From Lytechinus variegatus (Eukaryota > Echinodermata > Echinoidea > Temnopleuroida > Toxopneustidae), in contig NC_054743.1 of the NCBI RefSeq assembly GCF_018143015.1, forward strand, positions 44,736,922 through 44,800,921: 64,000 bases of DNA, written 5' to 3'. Position numbers and translations under genes: made by a program. The notes under the pieces were generated by a model. It saw only the letters and a list, made by a program, of their open reading frames with translations, was not told where the DNA came from and made no database searches. Below, in pieces: positions 12,301-22,760 of the stretch (its first letter is position 1; each line of letters begins with the position of its first letter).

Positions 12301-12962
12301 TTTACAAAGCTTTTGTAGAAAATGTAAGTCTATTGAATAACGGAAACAATTGCTGGCTTAAGACAATTCAGGATATTTTCAACATATTAGATATTTGTCG
12401 AAAAAATGACACCCCCATACTCGATCCAGAAAATATACCAATTTCCCAAAAAGAATTTATTACAATATGCAAAACATCCTTGGAACGGAGATTTGATGAA
12501 CAGTTTAAATTGGATTTATTTAACGACAGGGACAGTAGGGAAGGAAATAAACTAAGAACTTTTAGGCAATTCAAACTCAATATAAGGCAAGAAAATTATT
12601 TATGTTCAATACACAATGTCAATTTGAGAAAAAATATAACCAAGCTCCGACTGAGCGCTCATAATCTACCAATAGAAACAGGGAGGTACAAAAGACCGGA
12701 GAAGATACCATCTAACCTGAGATTTTGTGAGGATTGTAATTTGAATTTGGTGGGGGATGAGTTTCACATTATAATGAAATGTAACAAATATAATGATTTG
12801 CGCAAAGATTTTTTTGAAAAGATAAGTACCCTTAATATTAGGTTTTCTGAAATGGAGTACCAGGAAAAATTTATTTACATCATGAAATTGGAAACTGATG
12901 CATTGATTAAATTATTTTGTTCTTTTGTCCAAAACATAATTAATATTAGGGGGGAATTCTGA
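9336..12962 (+). CDS. LINE ORF2 protein: APE endonuclease and reverse transcriptase
   Basis: 1208 codons, uninterrupted. Residues 1-290 are an APE-type endonuclease: CYWNVNGI, LAEIKIG (catalytic Glu), GDLNAHT (Asp/Asn) and the terminal SDHCP. The reverse transcriptase occupies about 480-800: KAPGNDAI, NYRGISLSS, FVDLRKAFDNVW (first catalytic Asp), GVKQGCVISP, the catalytic MYADDLVIV at about 770, and MKYLGIVF in the thumb. The C-terminal region holds a Cys/His cluster (CEDCNLNLVGDEFHIIMKC), typical of the LINE tail. It nicks the target and copies the LINE RNA there (target-primed reverse transcription). It starts 49 nt after ORF1, suggesting reinitiation. Length is normal for the clade. Confidence 0.95.
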   Translation: MTERKNIQICYWNVNGIHKRWDGVKSSSKLEEEDFVNVFNSYDIVCLAEIKIGPKENMSLQGYVNKVICRKKHKNAKADSGGLALYIKESIKHQVAIINNTSSEFCWIKIGNSIHDSFEEQYICFVYLSPENSTFSSKVDLIDAIMKDIATYKNRGKCMIMGDLNAHTNTLPDGIEYDSERDGRVLPVPFTLDCSEAYTRVNQDTRPVNKRGKDVIELCKACDLRIVNGRKLGDLTGKFTCYEANARIPSVLDYALVENGALDDISYFYVDDLNIFSDHCPIVLSLMSSTLERQRPCEIEKQALNPHPKAYIWEPHISDAAFAKTLQTPEILTIIKEIKEKVYCTNDIDIENAVNDVTNCILTIADKAKIKVKIPRVKNIKKKNKKKIFKAGECLALRRRVKLLCRQVCKNPFDRGLRQQYYTMKKRLKRRLKEIVRNKRNHIIDKLDNLQSENPKLYWDLINDLEKLHTDRKSPVNNIQPKRWFEYFKELMNHKPLLSKDQNEIKNHVNNPKLHDTFSSLDFKITPNEVLECIQTLKRKKAPGNDAILNEMLKAGKFVLSPVLSKVFNLILISGHFPNNWSVSLLKPLYKSGSVCDPSNYRGISLSSCLGKVFCSVLNRRLVSFLEEYKFNTANQIAFRSGYRTSDHMFVLKTILDKYIRCKIDDNYNKLYVCFVDLRKAFDNVWRDGLWYKLLEHGIGGNFLRVIRDMYSKCKVSIKLDEGVTPYFYTNVGVKQGCVISPTLFNLFLNDITNIFDTSVSDPVTLFDKELNCIMYADDLVIVSKSPKGMQHCLDKFTTYCKSWMLNINVSKTKIMVCSKSGRSNEQVSFEINGETLCTVKEMKYLGIVFANNGSLKVAARDLADKARRALFKLYKSFGSYTPSTKTLLHLFDATIQPILLYGSEIWGTNVIDMEKNLQLIDGKTGLYFKHESEKVHIQFCKYILGVNRKCSNLAATAEIGRYPKVIQIAINILKYWIRIRNMDEDSLVYKAFVENVSLLNNGNNCWLKTIQDIFNILDICRKNDTPILDPENIPISQKEFITICKTSLERRFDEQFKLDLFNDRDSREGNKLRTFRQFKLNIRQENYLCSIHNVNLRKNITKLRLSAHNLPIETGRYKRPEKIPSNLRFCEDCNLNLVGDEFHIIMKCNKYNDLRKDFFEKISTLNIRFSEMEYQEKFIYIMKLETDALIKLFCSFVQNIINIRGEF

Positions 12963-13367
12963 GTACTAAAAATATCAACCGGCAAACACTTTGAATTTAT
13001 ACACTCGCAATATTCTTACACAATAAGTTTACATGTGATGCCATTCTTCTCACTCTTCCTCTCTCCCGTCCTCTCTATTTTCGAACTTCTTTCCTCTTTA
13101 TTTCCCTTTCCTCTCCCACTTTCCTTGTGTTTTCCTTGTCCTCTCTTGGACATCAGCTTGTACCCGAATAATGCCTATGTTTATAGTGTATATTTTTATA
13201 TATAAGTTGCTTTGTTATATTTTGTTTTGATTTTGTTTTTGTTTGACAAAAAATACTATTTTGTCTTTGTTTATCTGTTTATGTATATATTTTCTTGTTT
13301 TGAACAAAATGTTGGCAATTGCCGGTGACGTTCTGTAATAAGTTCAATTCAATTCAATTCAATTCAT

Positions 13368-13849
13368 CTCTAATTGTTGAAATCAAACCAATTTAGTACA
13401 AGTATTCTGCGGAGGCAGTTCGTATCGAAGTCATCGTGCTTTTGTTCTTGAGATATGTCCGATTCTCATGTCACAGATCCATAGAGAAACATAAACTTTT
13501 GTCTTGAGAGAGATCTGCTGTCTGACCAGATCTTGTTTCAGGTGTTAAAATGCTCGGAGTGCACCTTTTTAATACCGCAGTGAATCATGTAATGTCCCTT
13601 TGGCCACTTATCAACCTTCCGATATTCACACATCTTCATATCTTCATAAGACTATTTCTAATTGATAACGAAGATATCTTTCAGAGGATGGTGGGTACCT
13701 GACATGTTTGGCAGTCATGTAGGTTATTATTAATCCACTTCTTTTGATCGATATTAAACTCAACAGCATCCAATAGCTTACAAAGCTCTGATAGGCATGC
13801 GAGTCTGATATTTCACCATCAAAGTCTAGGTCGAGAATTTTCTTCGATT
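13368..13849. other. No gene seen
   Basis: Flank of LINE copy A. A minus-strand frame here overlaps the decayed LINE fragment and is a shadow. Confidence 0.4.
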
Positions 13850-14640
13850 GTAGAGCCAGGATATCTGTTTCTATGAGGAAAACAGTTGCCTCAGTTATTT
13901 TTAACTTGACAACCGGTTTTGATACCACTGAACATGTCATTCTTTTTGGAAGACTGACAGCCTGTTTTGGAATTGATGATTCTGCACTCCAATGGCTTTC
14001 CTCTTACCTTGCCAACAGAGCTGTATGAAGCTGTATTCATCACTGGCGTGCAGTATCCTGTGACTACCCTTTGCTATGGAGTTCCTTGGGAGTCTGTCCT
14101 TGGTCCCTTACTCTTCAAACTGTACATTACTCCTCTTGGCTCTATAATGTGGCTTCATGGTCTTGGTATACACTTCTATGCTGATGTCATCCAGCTGTAT
14201 ACCTCACTTTTGATCCAAAAGTTAAAGATACAGAGGTTCGTGCAGCTGCTGTTGTTGGTGCTGCCATTGAGGATTCGATTTTGGATGAAGGTCAACTTCC
14301 TGGAGCTTAACGATAAAAAGCGAAGTATCTTGTTCTGTCATCTCCATATATGTGTAATTATTATGACTACAACTCTAGTCTTAATTGTTGAGGAAGCTAT
14401 ATATCTCCAGTATGCAAGGGTAGATCTCTTGGCGTAGTCTTTGATAGAACAATGAGCATGAAGAAATGCACATCAGATGTCTGCCAATCTGCATATTACC
14501 AGCTCCACAATATTGCTGAGATCAGACATTGTCTTACATGAGGTGGTGCAGAAAATATCATCCATGACCGGATAACCTCTAGACTGGACTTCTGCAACTG
14601 TCTACATGCTGGTTTACCTTCATCAGGCATCCCGAGCACT
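13850..14640 (+). pseudogene. Decayed L2/CR1-type LINE reverse transcriptase fragment
   Basis: Broken reverse transcriptase on the plus strand. Recognisable blocks in order are TTGFDTTEHVILFGRLTACF (the FD catalytic block; usual form SAAFDTVSH), GVPWESVLGPLLF (usual GVPQGSVLGP), HFYADVIQLY (usual YADDTQLY, second Asp lost), LGVVFDRTMSM, and SRLDFCNCLHAGLP. Frame changes and at least two stops lie between the blocks, and the 5' half and tail are missing. It belongs to another LINE family than copy A and is much older. Confidence 0.8.
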
Positions 14641-15480
14641 TTTTAACGATAGGACGCAGTATGAAAATTTGTTCTGCATTGGGCAGTGACTGGGCTGGAA
14701 GCCTCCTCGTTTCGCCCATTTTTTTTACCATGGAGCTAATCTGTGTTTAGCCAAATGTTTTTATCATTTCCTCTTCTGTATTCAGTATCGTTTGTAAAAG
14801 AATCTTCCAAGGCAAGGATAGGATAGAAGCTGTGGTTTTCAGTTATCACTTTGATGGTTAACTTGGGGAAAATGTATCGTTACCAAATAAATGAATAAAT
14901 CGGTAATGACCAAAAAATTATAGCAAGTGATCCAGTAATACAGACCCTTTGCATTTGTCACAAATTGTTCTTTGGTTAACTGCTTTGATTGTAGTTTTGC
15001 TACAACGATGTTAACAATGTACTGATACTTATATCAGATTGATAAACTACACTGCTTAAGTCATACATTTATTTGATTATTAGATCTGTTATAAAACATT
15101 ATATTTCTCTTTCAAGAAATTTAATTTCAGCATGATTACAGGTTTTTCAACTCCTAAACTGTTCTTTTCGTACGGGTTCATTGAATTGGTAATTGGCATG
15201 ATTATAGGATAATAGGCATCAAAGTGTTTTTATATTGGGCATGTCTACTATACCTTGCAAGTATAGTACTTTCTATATACAGGTGTGGGTGTGGGAGCAT
15301 GTGTGTGTATTTGTTCCTGAGTACAATTAACATTTGTGGCAAAAGAAGTTTATCAAATGATTCAATCATTGAAGCTTAATATTTGTCTGCCATTGATATT
15401 AGTGTTTTAAAGATCTCATATCAAACAAATCCAAAGCAAATGGCAGAAAATACAGGAACATAAAGAAAAATAAAAAAAAA
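14641..15480. other. No gene seen
   Basis: AT-rich noncoding DNA with no supported feature. Confidence 0.5.
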
Positions 15481-16685
15481 TGCTAAATATTATATCTAAG
15501 GGCCAAACAAGTATCATAATGATACAAATGCTATTTGTACCCAAAATGATAAACTTTTAGGTGTAATTATCAAATTATAGCATAATATTGCAAAATATGC
15601 ATAAATTTGCATAATTAATTAGCCGAAAACAGAAATAACAAATTTTCCCGAATGGTTCATGTTATGTATGCAGGACTTTGTAGTATCCATGTCGATGAAA
15701 GCGAGTATTATAAAAGAATATTGTAGAAATAAGATTTTAAATGGTCAATTTGGCAGCCATTTTGTTTATGCAAATTAGGTGGTCAAGACATTAAAAATTG
15801 GCTTGGAAACCGGTCTTATCAGATTCAGCACATTCAAATTAGGTGAAATAGTCCGGTTTCCAACTTTTACCCCGAAATGCTCCTTGAATTCAAATTCTCC
15901 CAATATTGGTCTTGTCTAGGGAAGCCACTTCAGTTCTGAAAACTGTTCTCCCAGCTATTATTTTTTTAACAAGAATGCTTAGAATGTCCAGTTTTCAGGT
16001 TGGAAATCGGAAAATTTTGGCTCACGTTTCTCGCTCGCATCAAGTATTGTTTATTGAGGAACTCATTCTATTCCTGGTTACAAAAAATATATAAAATGTT
16101 CATTTTTCAGGTGGAATATCACAAATTTTAAGCTTGCGGTTCGCGCTCTCATTATTTAGTTCGTGAGATATATATTCTATTCATGAGTCACTAAATGCAG
16201 TCCTTAAAAGATTACTTAGGTCACTATATAAACAAATTACAGCTCGCCCTCGAGTTAATTCTTTAGAAAGATACACATCTTTCTCACGATTAAAAAAAAC
16301 TGCTCAGAATGTTTAAGTTCACGTCTTGTTACATGAAATGTCTACTAGTTTGAGCTTGCGATTCGCGCTTTCAACATCTCACAAGGATCATTATTATAGT
16401 ATTATTTTTATTTTTATTACCAGCACTAAAAATGACATCCCCTCCAATACAAATCCTATTATCTAGAAGTTACTCGCACGCGACCAACACACTTGATCCC
16501 CTGCATCTTTAAACCATTTGCTTTGGCAGTAATTGCTCAGATAAAATCCAAATTAGCCTATGCTTTATCAGGGCGCCTATTCTTAATAAAATACATGCTT
16601 TTGGTCACACCACATGCATGTATCATCGATCGTCATTGCATAATATCGTGTAAACCTCTAATGACAACACCGTTTTTGTTACCAA
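15481..16685. mobile_element. Right inverted arm of the large foldback-like structure
   Basis: In reverse complement this matches the left arm in order. About 15490-15900 pairs with 3560-4013: AATTTGCATAAACAAAATGG, the GGTAAAAGTTGG block and the CGGTTCCCAAGC region. About 15990-16400 carries the CGCTCGC-rich modules that pair with 2280-2680 and 3340-3500. I estimate 75-85% identity by eye. Frames in it are spurious. Confidence 0.7.
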
Positions 16686-16689
16686 AATG

Positions 16690-17345
16690 AATAATTTTTC
16701 ATTTTCGGAAATACGAACCTTATTTAATTTTCGGATTAACGAACCTCATTTCGTTTTCGGATTAAGGAACCTTCGGAACTACGAACCTTATTTCGTTTTC
16801 GGATTATCGAACCTTCGGAATAACGAACCGTCGGAATAAAGCCACAAATGTTCGGATTAACGAACCTTTTTCGTTTTCGGATTAACGAACATCGAGGTAT
16901 AGGCAATTAACGTGTTTCGGAAATACGAACCTTCGGAATAAAGAACCTTCAATATTAGGAAGCTTCGGAATTACGAAGTGTAACAGAATATTCTCTTGTT
17001 CAAGTTTGTCGACAAAATAAAAGAGGGGGTGGTGTTGCTCTCCAATCCGAAAACGATTCTTATTTCGTTTTCGGATTGACGAACCTTCGGAATTACGAAC
17101 CTCATCTTGTTTTCGGATTAACAAACCTTCGGAATTACGAACCTTATTTCGTTTTCGGATTGATGAACCTTCGGAATTACGAACCTTATTTCGTTTTCGG
17201 ATTGACGAACCTTCGGAATTACGAACCTTATTTCGTTTTCGGATTGACGAACCTTCGAAATTACGAACCTTATTTCGTTTTCGGATTGACGAACCTTCGG
17301 AATTACGAACCTTCGGAAATACGAACCTTCGGAACTACGAAGCTT
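16690..17345. repeat. 42-bp tandem array of TTCGGAATTACGAACC motifs
   Basis: Regular copies from about 17085 to 17300 have a 42-bp period, shown by the 14-residue repeat (TNLRNYEPYFVFGL) in one frame; copies from 16690 to 16960 are more irregular. Each unit contains the palindromic core TTCGGAATTACGAA. A short LINE endonuclease-like scrap (NKRGGGVAL, plus strand, about 17010-17042) sits inside the array. The same repeat, inverted, forms the outer left arm at 1839-1925. Confidence 0.85.
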
Positions 17346-17525
17346 CGGAATTACGAATGTATGCGGAATATTCAGGGATATGAAATAAATTCACGTCTGT
17401 AGATGGTTTGAACCAGGTTTCTGAAATCCCAATAATAGAAAAATTGTGTTTGACATTGGATAAGAAAACAACAAGATCTTCAAAGTTTTTAAATAGACTT
17501 CGTGAATTTACATGAAGGAGAGAAA
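17346..17525 (-). pseudogene. Inverted 5' piece of a LINE (endonuclease start)
   Basis: On the minus strand this reads LLHVNSRSLFKNFEDLVVFL, then IIGISETWFKP, then IPEYSAYIRN: the first motifs of a CR1/Jockey-type endonuclease (normally HiNvRSL, then sETWL with its catalytic Glu). It abuts a plus-strand reverse transcriptase C-terminus of the same general clade. That is the head-to-head arrangement expected of a 5' inversion during LINE insertion. The array at 16690-17345 interrupts it. Confidence 0.7.
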
Positions 17526-18495
17526 GTTTGCAATTACCCTTTCATGTGTTACGTATACTTTATTCTGCTCTAATCTTGCCCTACTTCAATTACTGTATTC
17601 TAACATGGGGTAATAGCTCCAAAACCCTCTTGGATAAAATTGACATTGTCCAAACGTGTGTTATAAGAATAATCAATAACGCTAGATTTCGTTCCCCGTA
17701 CGAACAACCTTTTTTTATAATTGCAAAATCTTAAAAATATCTGATTTATATTTGTACAACCTTGGCATATTTATGTTCAAACTAAAAAATGACAATTTAC
17801 CAGATGCCTTTGCGCCATTATTTCAACGCAATTTCATTTTACATTCCCACTCAACTAGAGAAGCTAATTATTACCACCGCCCACAAAACCGAACCGTTTT
17901 TGCTAATAGCATTTTTACTACAACATGACCCAAATTCTGGAACAGCCTAAATAACGAACTGGTTGATAGCACATGTCTCAATTGTTTCAAACGCAAGCTT
18001 AAGTTATACCTCTTAGAGAGGTACAATACTGATGACTGCAAATAACAAATAACAATTATTATAATTATTTTTGTCTATTCTTTCTTATACTCTTATATCC
18101 CACGACCCCCCCCCCCCCTCCGTCTTTTTGGTCGTTTTCCAATTTCGTTTTATTTTGCTATTTTTAGTTCTATTCGGGGTTTTTTTCTATTTCATCATTT
18201 TCTGGTAACTTGATGCCTTTCGATATATATTTTGAGTAAAACAATTTATGTTATAAATATGTATTACGTTTCCACATTTGTTCGCTCAAAGTAACAACTT
18301 ATATTTTCCCCCATTGGGAGCCTAATTTTCTACTAATTCTGCTTTTTATTTAGGCTCCTGTAGTGTACCTTATGCTTAAAACTTATGTTAGATACTTAAT
18401 TTTATCATTGGTACACTATGTTTCTGAACACATTTGTTACGTATATTATGATATTTGTTTTAAAAGTGGAATCAATAAATGAAATAAATAAATAA
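17526..18495 (+). pseudogene. LINE reverse transcriptase C-terminus and 3' end
   Basis: A plus-strand frame gives RILYSALILPYFNYCILTWG and IRIINNARFRSPYEQPFF. After a frame change it continues with YLYNLGIFMFKL, and later FWNSLNNELVD and FKRKLKLYLLERY. These are conserved C-terminal motifs of CR1/Jockey-like ORF2. It ends in a simple tail of AAATAAAT units at about 18475-18495. The element is truncated and broken. Confidence 0.82.
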
Positions 18496-19464
18496 ATTGT
18501 ATAACATATTGGTCGAATGGATAAATGACATTTTCTTTTTATTTGATATATTTCGCAAATATCCATAAACCCTAGTTTAGAGAAATACAGGGTATAGCTA
18601 TCAAGCTGCTTAATACTGTTCAACTGCTATCGTCTAATATCAAAAAACCAAAAGAAGGTGAAACCTACTTTTGGGCTAAAAAAGGCGAACAAAATAGGTA
18701 AATTAAGTAAAATCAACTTATAACTCTACAAATAATGATTTAAAAGTAGTAATTTTAGGAAAAAACAAATTACCTTCCCACAAAAAAACATATGAATAGA
18801 CACCAAAAACAGAGAAAAGACCACCAAATAAAAAATCAGTTGTGGCCAAAAATGTGATTTGTGTGTGGGGGGGGAGTTGGCGGCCATTTTAAATTTCGGG
18901 GTGGCACACTTTTATCTCGGACCCGAGACAAAAAAAAATGTCATTTCATGTTGAAATAAGGTGAAAGGTACAAAAAAATTTGTTGCCATAGTAAAACAAA
19001 AAAATCATGCATTTGTAGCTCACTCCTAATTCAATGAGCAAATTGATGATGTTATATCCCCACTTGTTCTTTTGTATTGTATTACATGAAATTATTCTTA
19101 TTTTTTTTACTTTTCTACCAAGAAATAAAACAATTTATTGCTGCAGCTTATTTCATCATATTGGAAACACCTCATTAACGCACATATGATATAATGAAAC
19201 AACTATGATTTAATGTAATAAGATAAAGGAATGTGGGGATGTGACACCATCAATCCACCAAATGAACATTCATGAGGACGTCACGGTGCATTTAACTGTT
19301 TTTATAAACCATTGCTAAACTTTGAAATTCAATTACTGTGTTATTTGTTATCCGATTTTAATGAAATTTTCAGCATTTTGCTTTGTGAATTTTACCCTAT
19401 TTAGTTAGATTTAAATATTCTCAGCCTGGAGCATCCCTTTAACTGTTTAGGAAAGTATGTACCA
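18496..19464. other. No gene; part of an old MITE at the right
   Basis: AT-rich DNA. About 19240-19450 resembles one arm of the MITE class that contains CCGATTTTGATGAAATTTTC (compare 53227 and 63253), but without a partner arm. Confidence 0.4.
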
Positions 19465-19474
19465 GCTCACAATC

Positions 19475-21350
19475 AAGGGCGCCGGAAGCGGGGGGCAGGG
19501 GGGGCACTTGCCCCCCCAACGAAAATTTTGGGGGGGGCAAAACGAGATTTTGCCCCCCCAATGTGCCCCCTAAAAGTAAAAAAATCATATTATTTAAGGA
19601 CAAAAGTAAACGATGAAGGCACTTTCCTGCCTAAGAATTGTCATTTCCATTGTCAAAAATGAAAAAAATTCGCCTCTGATGGGGCATGCAATTACACATC
19701 ATAGTAAGCCTTATGTCTTTTGACGAATATGTCCCTCTGTGAAACATACCTTTGATAAGCGCCTTTTCCATCTTATTACAGTGTGATAACTCTTAACCTT
19801 TCAATGAATACATTTCAGACTAAAACCGAATGGCAAATTGAAAGTGGTTCACCAATTAATGCTGTGTCGGCTAACAAACGCGCGGTCGCCCAGAAACGCT
19901 AAGACCGGGGTGGTGTTTCATCAATATTTTCGTCTGACAAATTGTCAGATCTGACAACTTTCTTCTCCTATATTCTGATTGGTTGAGAAGCATTGTTACC
20001 ATAGCAACTGTCGGATAAAACAGGACTTGGCGGATAAAACGTCCGACAAGTCCTTTCATGAAATGCTCCCCGGACCCGATATCACTAACGCGCGTGAACG
20101 CTATAGTTACTCGAGCAACATATATATGGAATCGGAAAATAGCTGTAAAACCGAAAAGTTTAAAGAGTTATATGAGGCTTGAGTAGTTGCTTATTGGATA
20201 AATGAGAAGATGCTAGCTTGAGTCGGCGAATGGAGTACTCATCTATCAACTAATCAAGCCTCTTCAAGTCTTCGACCTTTTCTGGTTTACTGTCTTTATC
20301 AGGACTACGCTCATTTGAACAAAAAATTACTCGACTATCAACTGTCCACTTCCTCCTATCAATTTCACTTCTTCCTCTATCCACTTTTTCGAAAACTCCA
20401 CTTGGTGTTCCGACAACCATATTCGCTATTGGAATGTAATTGTTTTCTTCTAAATAATGTACATTATTAACTGCCGTAGTTTGTTAATTCATGATTATTT
20501 ACTAATGAAAATTTCCTGGAATTTGATATCATCATTTCCCAGTTATGGTCACATTTTCCCCAGAATTAAAAAAAAAAAAAAAAGATTTTGAAGGGGTCAT
20601 CCAAAATTGCTTCCCAGCCATACAAAACATGCCAAAGGAAACACATAAATCGAGTAATGTTATAAATTTTCAGAAAAGTTTAAAATTGTTAGACAATAAT
20701 TAAGCAGGTCATATTTATTTTTTCCTCCAGTTACAGAATATGAAACGTTTTGCCTATGCATGGATAATCAGGGACTGACTATCTCCAATGCTGAGTTCAG
20801 AAATGATTTGCATAAAGTGGGGATATAAGTGCTTATCGACTTCTGCCACGTCAGAACAGTATGACATTTTGAATTTGAAAAGACATTCATTAGAATGTAT
20901 GTTGTTTCTGTTGTTACGCTTCTTCTGCTTAATACACTCCTTGAAACTTATGATAATTGTGCTCTCTCGCGTCGTCCGTGAATGTAAATGTTCATAAATA
21001 AAATTTTTCTGAAAGGATAATGCTGAAAAATTTCTGGTATTTTGAGTCAATATTAGCGTATTACGTAATTTAATTGATCAGACACAAAAACCACATTTTG
21101 CGCGTAGATTTTATAGGTTCTCATAAACTCTGAGTATAGTCTTTCGTAGTGAATTCTAAGTTTGATTCTCAAGAAATTTATTTTTGAATTCTCTTAGAAA
21201 CGCAACTTTTATACTCTGTTTTTACACAAAGTCCTTACAACCCCCTCTCCCGCACGATCGCTTCCGTATCTCACGCTGTCAAATATATTGTGCTCCCTTC
21301 GGGATTTTGCCCCCCCCCAAAAAAAAAACTGAAAGTGTTCCGGCGCGCCT
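19475..21350. mobile_element. Non-autonomous TIR element with 10-bp direct repeats
   Basis: The left end AAGGGCGCCGGAA and, in reverse complement, the right end AGGCGCGCCGGAA form imperfect inverted termini, each followed inward by G-rich/C-rich runs and a GCCCCCC block. Both ends are flanked by the same 10 bases, GCTCACAATC (19465-19474 and 21351-21360), a clear insertion signature. A duplication of 9-10 bp would suit a Mutator-like element; an 8-bp hAT duplication inside the 10 bases is also possible. No transposase frame. Confidence 0.75.
19906..20074. mobile_element. Nested MITE of about 170 bp
   Basis: The left end CCGGGGTGGTGTTTCATCAA pairs with the reverse complement of TTCATGAAATGCTCCCCGG at the right. 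The body is rich in TGTCAGAT/GTCCGACA inverted pieces. It lies inside the 19475-21350 element, so it is the younger of the two. Confidence 0.65.
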
Positions 21351-21360
21351 GCTCACAATC

Positions 21361-21714
21361 TTAGATAAGCTTAAAAGAATCGTTTGAATTGTCCTATTGT
21401 TAAGATCAAGTTATGGAGGGCGATTTATTGACCCTGCTGCCCCTTCACCTTAGAATACCATCCCATCATAATTATGTTAAGAACTCTTCTACACCCAAGA
21501 TGAAATCCATTTGAAAGCTATACTTAATTAAGAAAAAAATCTTTAGTTTTTAATAGTGCCACGATGTCCAGCAAACTTTCTTTGCTTTATCTGTTTTGTT
21601 CTAAAATCGCATATGGATGCATTTGACAGTGATATGTGCTACATACATGATATAAGAATGAATGTATTATTATAAGTAAAATTATTATTATTATTATTAG
21701 TGTTACACTCTTAA
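21361..21714. other. No gene; (ATT)n microsatellite
   Basis: Noncoding, with an ATT repeat at about 21675-21700. Confidence 0.5.
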
Positions 21715-21843
21715 AAAACGAAGAGCTAATTTAGCTCTTAAAGAGCGTGTATAGTGACGGCACTTCGGAGTGCTGATTTGTGTAGTTCAAAATTGAGCAC
21801 TTCGAAGTGCAGTCACTATACACGCTCTTTAATTAGCTCTTCG
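21715..21843. repeat. Strong hairpin just upstream of the first NLR exon
   Basis: Arms of about 50 bp (AAGAGCTAATTTAGCTCTTA, then AAAGAGCGTGTATAGTGAC, and their reverse complements) surround a loop of about 30 bp. Within each arm the CACTTCGGAGTG-type block is itself palindromic. Probably a MITE. A second (ATT)n run follows at 21865-21906. Confidence 0.75.
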
Positions 21844-21952
21844 TGGCGCTCCGTCTTTTAAATGTATTATCAATATTATTATCATTATTATTATTATTAT
21901 TATTATGGATCTGTGTGCGCTGATGACCGTACGCTTTCAACATGTTCCACAG

Positions 21953-22269
21953 ACAAAGAGTCAAATCCTGTACCGGATCCTTCTGATGCTAAAGCTACCA
22001 ACCCTTGTGACGAAGACGAGTTGGACATGAGATATATAACCATTCATCACGCATCACCGCAAATAAGTAAACCAGACCAACCAGACTGCATATCGGATTC
22101 AAACCCACAGTTACATGTAGCTAGAGCCATCACTGGTTATCAGGAAGATAGAAAACATGACGAGAGGGAGACATCAAACCCTTTACGGTCGGGAACATAT
22201 GACGAATCTCCGCCTAGTTCTATGATAAATCTACCAGGCAACGCTGAAAACATATCATCTTGTACCAGG
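21953..22269 (+). CDS. NLR gene, N-terminal polar exon (first exon visible)
   Basis: The acceptor-like CATGTTCCACAG precedes and the donor ACCAGG|GTAGGT follows; the exon enters in phase 1 and leaves in phase 0. It encodes about 105 residues, acidic and Ser/Pro/Asp-rich (for example DPSDAKATNPCDEDELDMRY), probably disordered, with no domain I recognise. An internal ATG at 22027 could be the start, otherwise an upstream exon is needed. The phase-0 end matches the phase-0 start of the 2A exon, so it can be spliced in frame. Caution: it is recognised only by splice signals and open frame, and transcripts starting nearer the 2A may skip it. Confidence 0.55.
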
Positions 22270-22760
22270 GTAGGTGTGATATCTGAAATTCATTTCTTGA
22301 CTAGAACTTTTATTGTCTTACTCATAATAATTAGGAACACAATGTTATCAGGATAATACGAAAAAAAATCAAAGCCATCCGAAAGCTCGTTGTATTTTTT
22401 TATATTACCTACCGAGATAAGTAAAGAAAGAGGGTGTCTTGCGAGTATTTTAGCAACTTCTACTAGTATGAGTTAAACATACCCAATAATATTACACATG
22501 TAAAACAATTTGTTTCGTTTGGAAACTGTATTCTGAAGATAATTAAAGATATTATTAGTGGTGATATTGACACAACCACTTGTAACTCAAATAAACCGCC
22601 ATGTAATGTTAAGTAATGTTTATGTTGGGTCTAACATCCGCAAATGAGAGTCAGAAAAGTATGAATTTTATAGAAATACAAAGAACAGTTTGCAAAGTAA
22701 ATTATGTTTTACTGTTGTCTCTCTGTTCTCCCTCTTTGTTACTCCCTTCGTAATCAAAAG

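Larger units (their letters stand above)
7168..13367 (+). mobile_element. Full-length CR1-like LINE (copy A), both ORFs intact
   Basis: A complete non-LTR retrotransposon of about 6.2 kb: a 5' leader with short ACGTGACGGT repeats, ORF1, a 49-nt spacer, ORF2, a pyrimidine-rich 3' UTR (about 13048-13155) and a terminal (TTCAA)n tail at about 13343-13367. ORF1 with PHD and SGNH-esterase domains plus ORF2 with endonuclease and reverse transcriptase is the arrangement known for CR1-like elements. A second, inverted copy lies at 42431-48680 and is nearly identical, so both insertions are recent. The 5' limit is set by where the two copies cease to match. I could not define a target duplication. Confidence 0.93.

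Noticed and set aside
1839-17345. Polinton or Maverick, because of the long inverted ends
   Set aside because: No polymerase B, integrase, capsid or protease-like frame anywhere inside; the inner sequence is a LINE and noncoding repeats.
17076-17402. A repeat protein of 14-residue units
   Set aside because: The 42-bp array is divisible by three by chance; elsewhere the repeat breaks frame, and it is part of an inverted arm.
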